Assembly: GCF_000949425.1 (NCBI RefSeq)
Contig: NZ_CP010976.1
Coordinates: 186,001-250,000 of the forward strand
DNA length: 64,000 nucleotides
Reading direction: 5' to 3'
Source of the DNA: Paenibacillus sp. IHBB 10380
GTDB taxonomy: Bacteria > Bacillota > Bacilli > Paenibacillales > Paenibacillaceae
Of the stretch, positions 62,246 through 64,000 are shown in pieces; position 1 is the stretch's first letter, and each line of letters opens with the position of its first letter. The translations under genes and the position numbers were made by a program. Under the pieces are notes generated by a model. The model did not search any database and was not told the origin of the DNA. It was given only the letters and a program-made list of their open reading frames with translations.

Positions 62246-64000
62246 ATGAGCGCTTCAATCGAGATTATTGCTGAAGATTGGATGATGACAGCAGGATTGA
62301 TTGGTTTAACACGTTTGTTCGATAAAGAAGAATATCCTTCTTTTCAGACGAATAGGGGTATTATTTTAACAGAAGAACAAATTCAACAATTTCCCGAGAA
62401 ATATATACGCTGGTTGATACAGAATCATAGTATTGTGAAACGGGATGTAGGACGTATGGAATGGTCTATTGATCAAGTCGGACGTGCAAAACTTGTATCT
62501 GATCATAATACCGATGCTGAACAACAAGAGAAATTGACGGTAAAAGTAATTGAAGCTGCAAAACATCTTCGTAAGTCCATAGGAGATCAGGCTAAGAAAG
62601 TTGAAAAATACTTTTCGGATGCGCCAGAATACCAAGAACTATTGACACTCATTGAAAGATTAGAGATTCTTTCCAAGAATAAAGAGGCTTATATTGAAGC
62701 CGATCAGATCAAGCAAGCTAGAGATGATTATGAGAGAATCATGTCAGTTCCGTTTATTAATGAAAGACTTACGCTTAATTACGTAAGATCGGTCATGTTA
62801 GAGCCTTTTTTCGGACAGACCTCCATATTGCAAAAGACATTTGCCTCTAAATCTACGCAACAATTTATTGAACAACTGGACAAGGACTTTGCACGTCCGG
62901 CTTTACAAGATTTGCAGTTATATGCAGAAAGACAGAAGGAAATAACAGAATCGGATATTTCAGCATTACTTCAAGAACATAGTGAGACGAATAAATACTA
63001 TAGAAAATGGTTGAAATTAACCAAAAAATTAAAGACACCACAGGAAGTGTATGATTTTTTGGAAAATGAAGTGTTACGATGTTCCTTAATAGATGGATTG
63101 CTTGCTACACAATCTTTCGAAGAAAAAAGCTTTGTACCTTTAGGTGTGTCTAAGAATAATTCGTATAACTTTAGTTGGGACTTTGATCGAGATATCTCCA
63201 TTCCAATGAGTGCTATTGCTCGCTTAGTTTTATTCGCGGTGCCTATTGGACTAGCCATGTATAATCGCCGTATGGGTACAGAGGAATTTAATGAGAATAA
63301 GCGTTTTTTCGGTATGGTAATGACCCAGAACTCCTTCATAGAGAATGTTAATAATAACAATACGTATTATACACTTCGAAGCGGTGGTAATACGATGGGA
63401 GAAGCCATCACAGGGTTACTTGATGAATCACGAGATAAAGCGCGAAAGATACATCAGCAGTCTTATTTTTTTATCGAATTACACTCTGATTATTCAGCTA
63501 AAAAAACACTGTTGGAATATTATCATATGCCTCCATATCTCGCTACTTTCCTGAGCAGTTATGGGAAAACCCTTCACTTAATTCATCATACTCATGCTAA
63601 AGATACTTTTCTTAGAGCTGTACTTAAAGGGCAAGATCCTAAAGAAACAATTTATGAACTTCTCAGGGTGTCTATCAAACCCACACTAAATTCAAGCAAT
63701 CCAACAGAGATAGCCAAAGTTGCTGAAAGCAAGCGATTGGCCGATAGCGCTTATCATGCAGTTATAGCCCGAAAACGAATTTTGCAAGCGAAGAAAGGGG
63801 AACAAGAAATGGCCAACTATGATGAAAAGATTTCTCGTATTAATAAACAAGGTAAAATTTTGGGTATTTGTTTAACTTCGGGTCGTTCAGCAGACTATGG
63901 AGAAGGTAAAGTATATCAAGCAAGTGGACGCAAAAAATTAGACGGTATTGTCTATCGATTGCTTAATGCAGCAAAATCCGGAAATAAGGCAGAGTTTATG
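62246..64000 (+). CDS. cas8b: Type I-B Cas8b-like (Cst1) subunit, 3' end beyond window
   Basis: The frame is open for 585 codons from ATG 62246 (ribosome site GGGAGGAGTGAC, seven bases after the cas6 stop) to the window edge. It begins IEIIAEDWMMTAGLIGLTRL, the start typical of Cas8b1/Cst1 large subunits, and has a later DFDRDISIPMSAIARLVLFA. Cas8 recognises the PAM and holds the Cascade complex on target DNA. Subtype I-B is by likeness and by repeat type. Cas7, Cas5, Cas3, Cas1 and Cas2 would follow outside the window. An internal start at 63809 may give Cas11. Confidence 0.85.
   Translation, partial: MSASIEIIAEDWMMTAGLIGLTRLFDKEEYPSFQTNRGIILTEEQIQQFPEKYIRWLIQNHSIVKRDVGRMEWSIDQVGRAKLVSDHNTDAEQQEKLTVKVIEAAKHLRKSIGDQAKKVEKYFSDAPEYQELLTLIERLEILSKNKEAYIEADQIKQARDDYERIMSVPFINERLTLNYVRSVMLEPFFGQTSILQKTFASKSTQQFIEQLDKDFARPALQDLQLYAERQKEITESDISALLQEHSETNKYYRKWLKLTKKLKTPQEVYDFLENEVLRCSLIDGLLATQSFEEKSFVPLGVSKNNSYNFSWDFDRDISIPMSAIARLVLFAVPIGLAMYNRRMGTEEFNENKRFFGMVMTQNSFIENVNNNNTYYTLRSGGNTMGEAITGLLDESRDKARKIHQQSYFFIELHSDYSAKKTLLEYYHMPPYLATFLSSYGKTLHLIHHTHAKDTFLRAVLKGQDPKETIYELLRVSIKPTLNSSNPTEIAKVAESKRLADSAYHAVIARKRILQAKKGEQEMANYDEKISRINKQGKILGICLTSGRSADYGEGKVYQASGRKKLDGIVYRLLNAAKSGNKAEFM
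63791..63811 (+). promoter_or_regulatory. Internal ribosome site and in-frame ATG in cas8b
   Basis: GAAAGGGGAACAAGAAATG: an AG-rich ribosome site 8-12 bases before ATG 63809, which is codon 522 of cas8b, in frame. In type I-B, I-C and I-D systems the Cas11 small subunit is made from such an internal start. Confidence 0.55.

Overview
The window looks like a chromosome segment of a spore-forming, low-GC Bacillota bacterium, most likely Paenibacillus or a close relative. The support is a near-identical DesK/DesR pair, a CotF-type coat protein, a PdaA-type cortex deacetylase, a T-box leader, an initiator tRNA-Met with C1-A72, strong AGGAGG ribosome sites and many TTG/GTG starts. Species cannot be fixed from sequence alone.

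Layout. 1-8.6 kb: end of desK, desR, a PucR/SDR deletion scar, a tandem-domain lipoprotein, mscL, a dead LysR gene, a heterodimeric ABC exporter, a CYTH enzyme and a broken coat gene. 8.6-15.3 kb: a five-gene minus-strand operon (MBL hydrolase, HAD phosphatase, AfuABC/Fbp-type ABC importer) divergent from a SorC-type regulator, with a perfect operator between them; probably uptake and processing of a phosphorylated compound. 15.3-16.3 kb: a second copy of the CYTH-coat block in which the CYTH gene is dead and the coat gene intact, the mirror image of the first copy. 16.4-33.1 kb: radical SAM, APH-fold kinase, small unknowns, MFS, two NodB deacetylases, PD40 protein, threonine synthase, methyltransferase, an ABC pair, a Fur-box siderophore importer with a fused permease, DinB. 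33.3-46.9 kb: giant hybrid histidine kinase, nrdDG, TipA-type MerR, yhaM, T-box plus DAHP synthase/chorismate mutase, tRNA-fMet, fetAB, AraC-GyrI. 47-53.9 kb: NlpC/P60, a stretch of nested hairpins that may be a structured RNA, an SPFH protein, a 28-codon gene with its own promoter and terminator, RtcB, PadR-CPBP.

53.8-64 kb is the accessory part. A unit made of the tail of a CPBP gene, a beta/gamma-crystallin gene, an unknown gene and a CRISPR leader with one repeat has been tandemly duplicated. The second leader drives an array of 18 repeats and 17 spacers. Further on are a dead TGT/DpdA-like phage gene, a lipoprotein, a C39-like secreted protein, a frameshifted small secreted peptide, three decayed CRISPR repeats, then cas6 and the start of a cas8b-like gene that runs off the window and carries an in-frame internal start suited to a Cas11-type small subunit.

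The clearest candidates for something not yet described are the duplicated crystallin-CRISPR-leader unit, the hairpin-rich 48.3-48.7 kb stretch, the 28-codon gene and the sugar-phosphate-like operon. All functional assignments are by eye from motifs; no searches were run.
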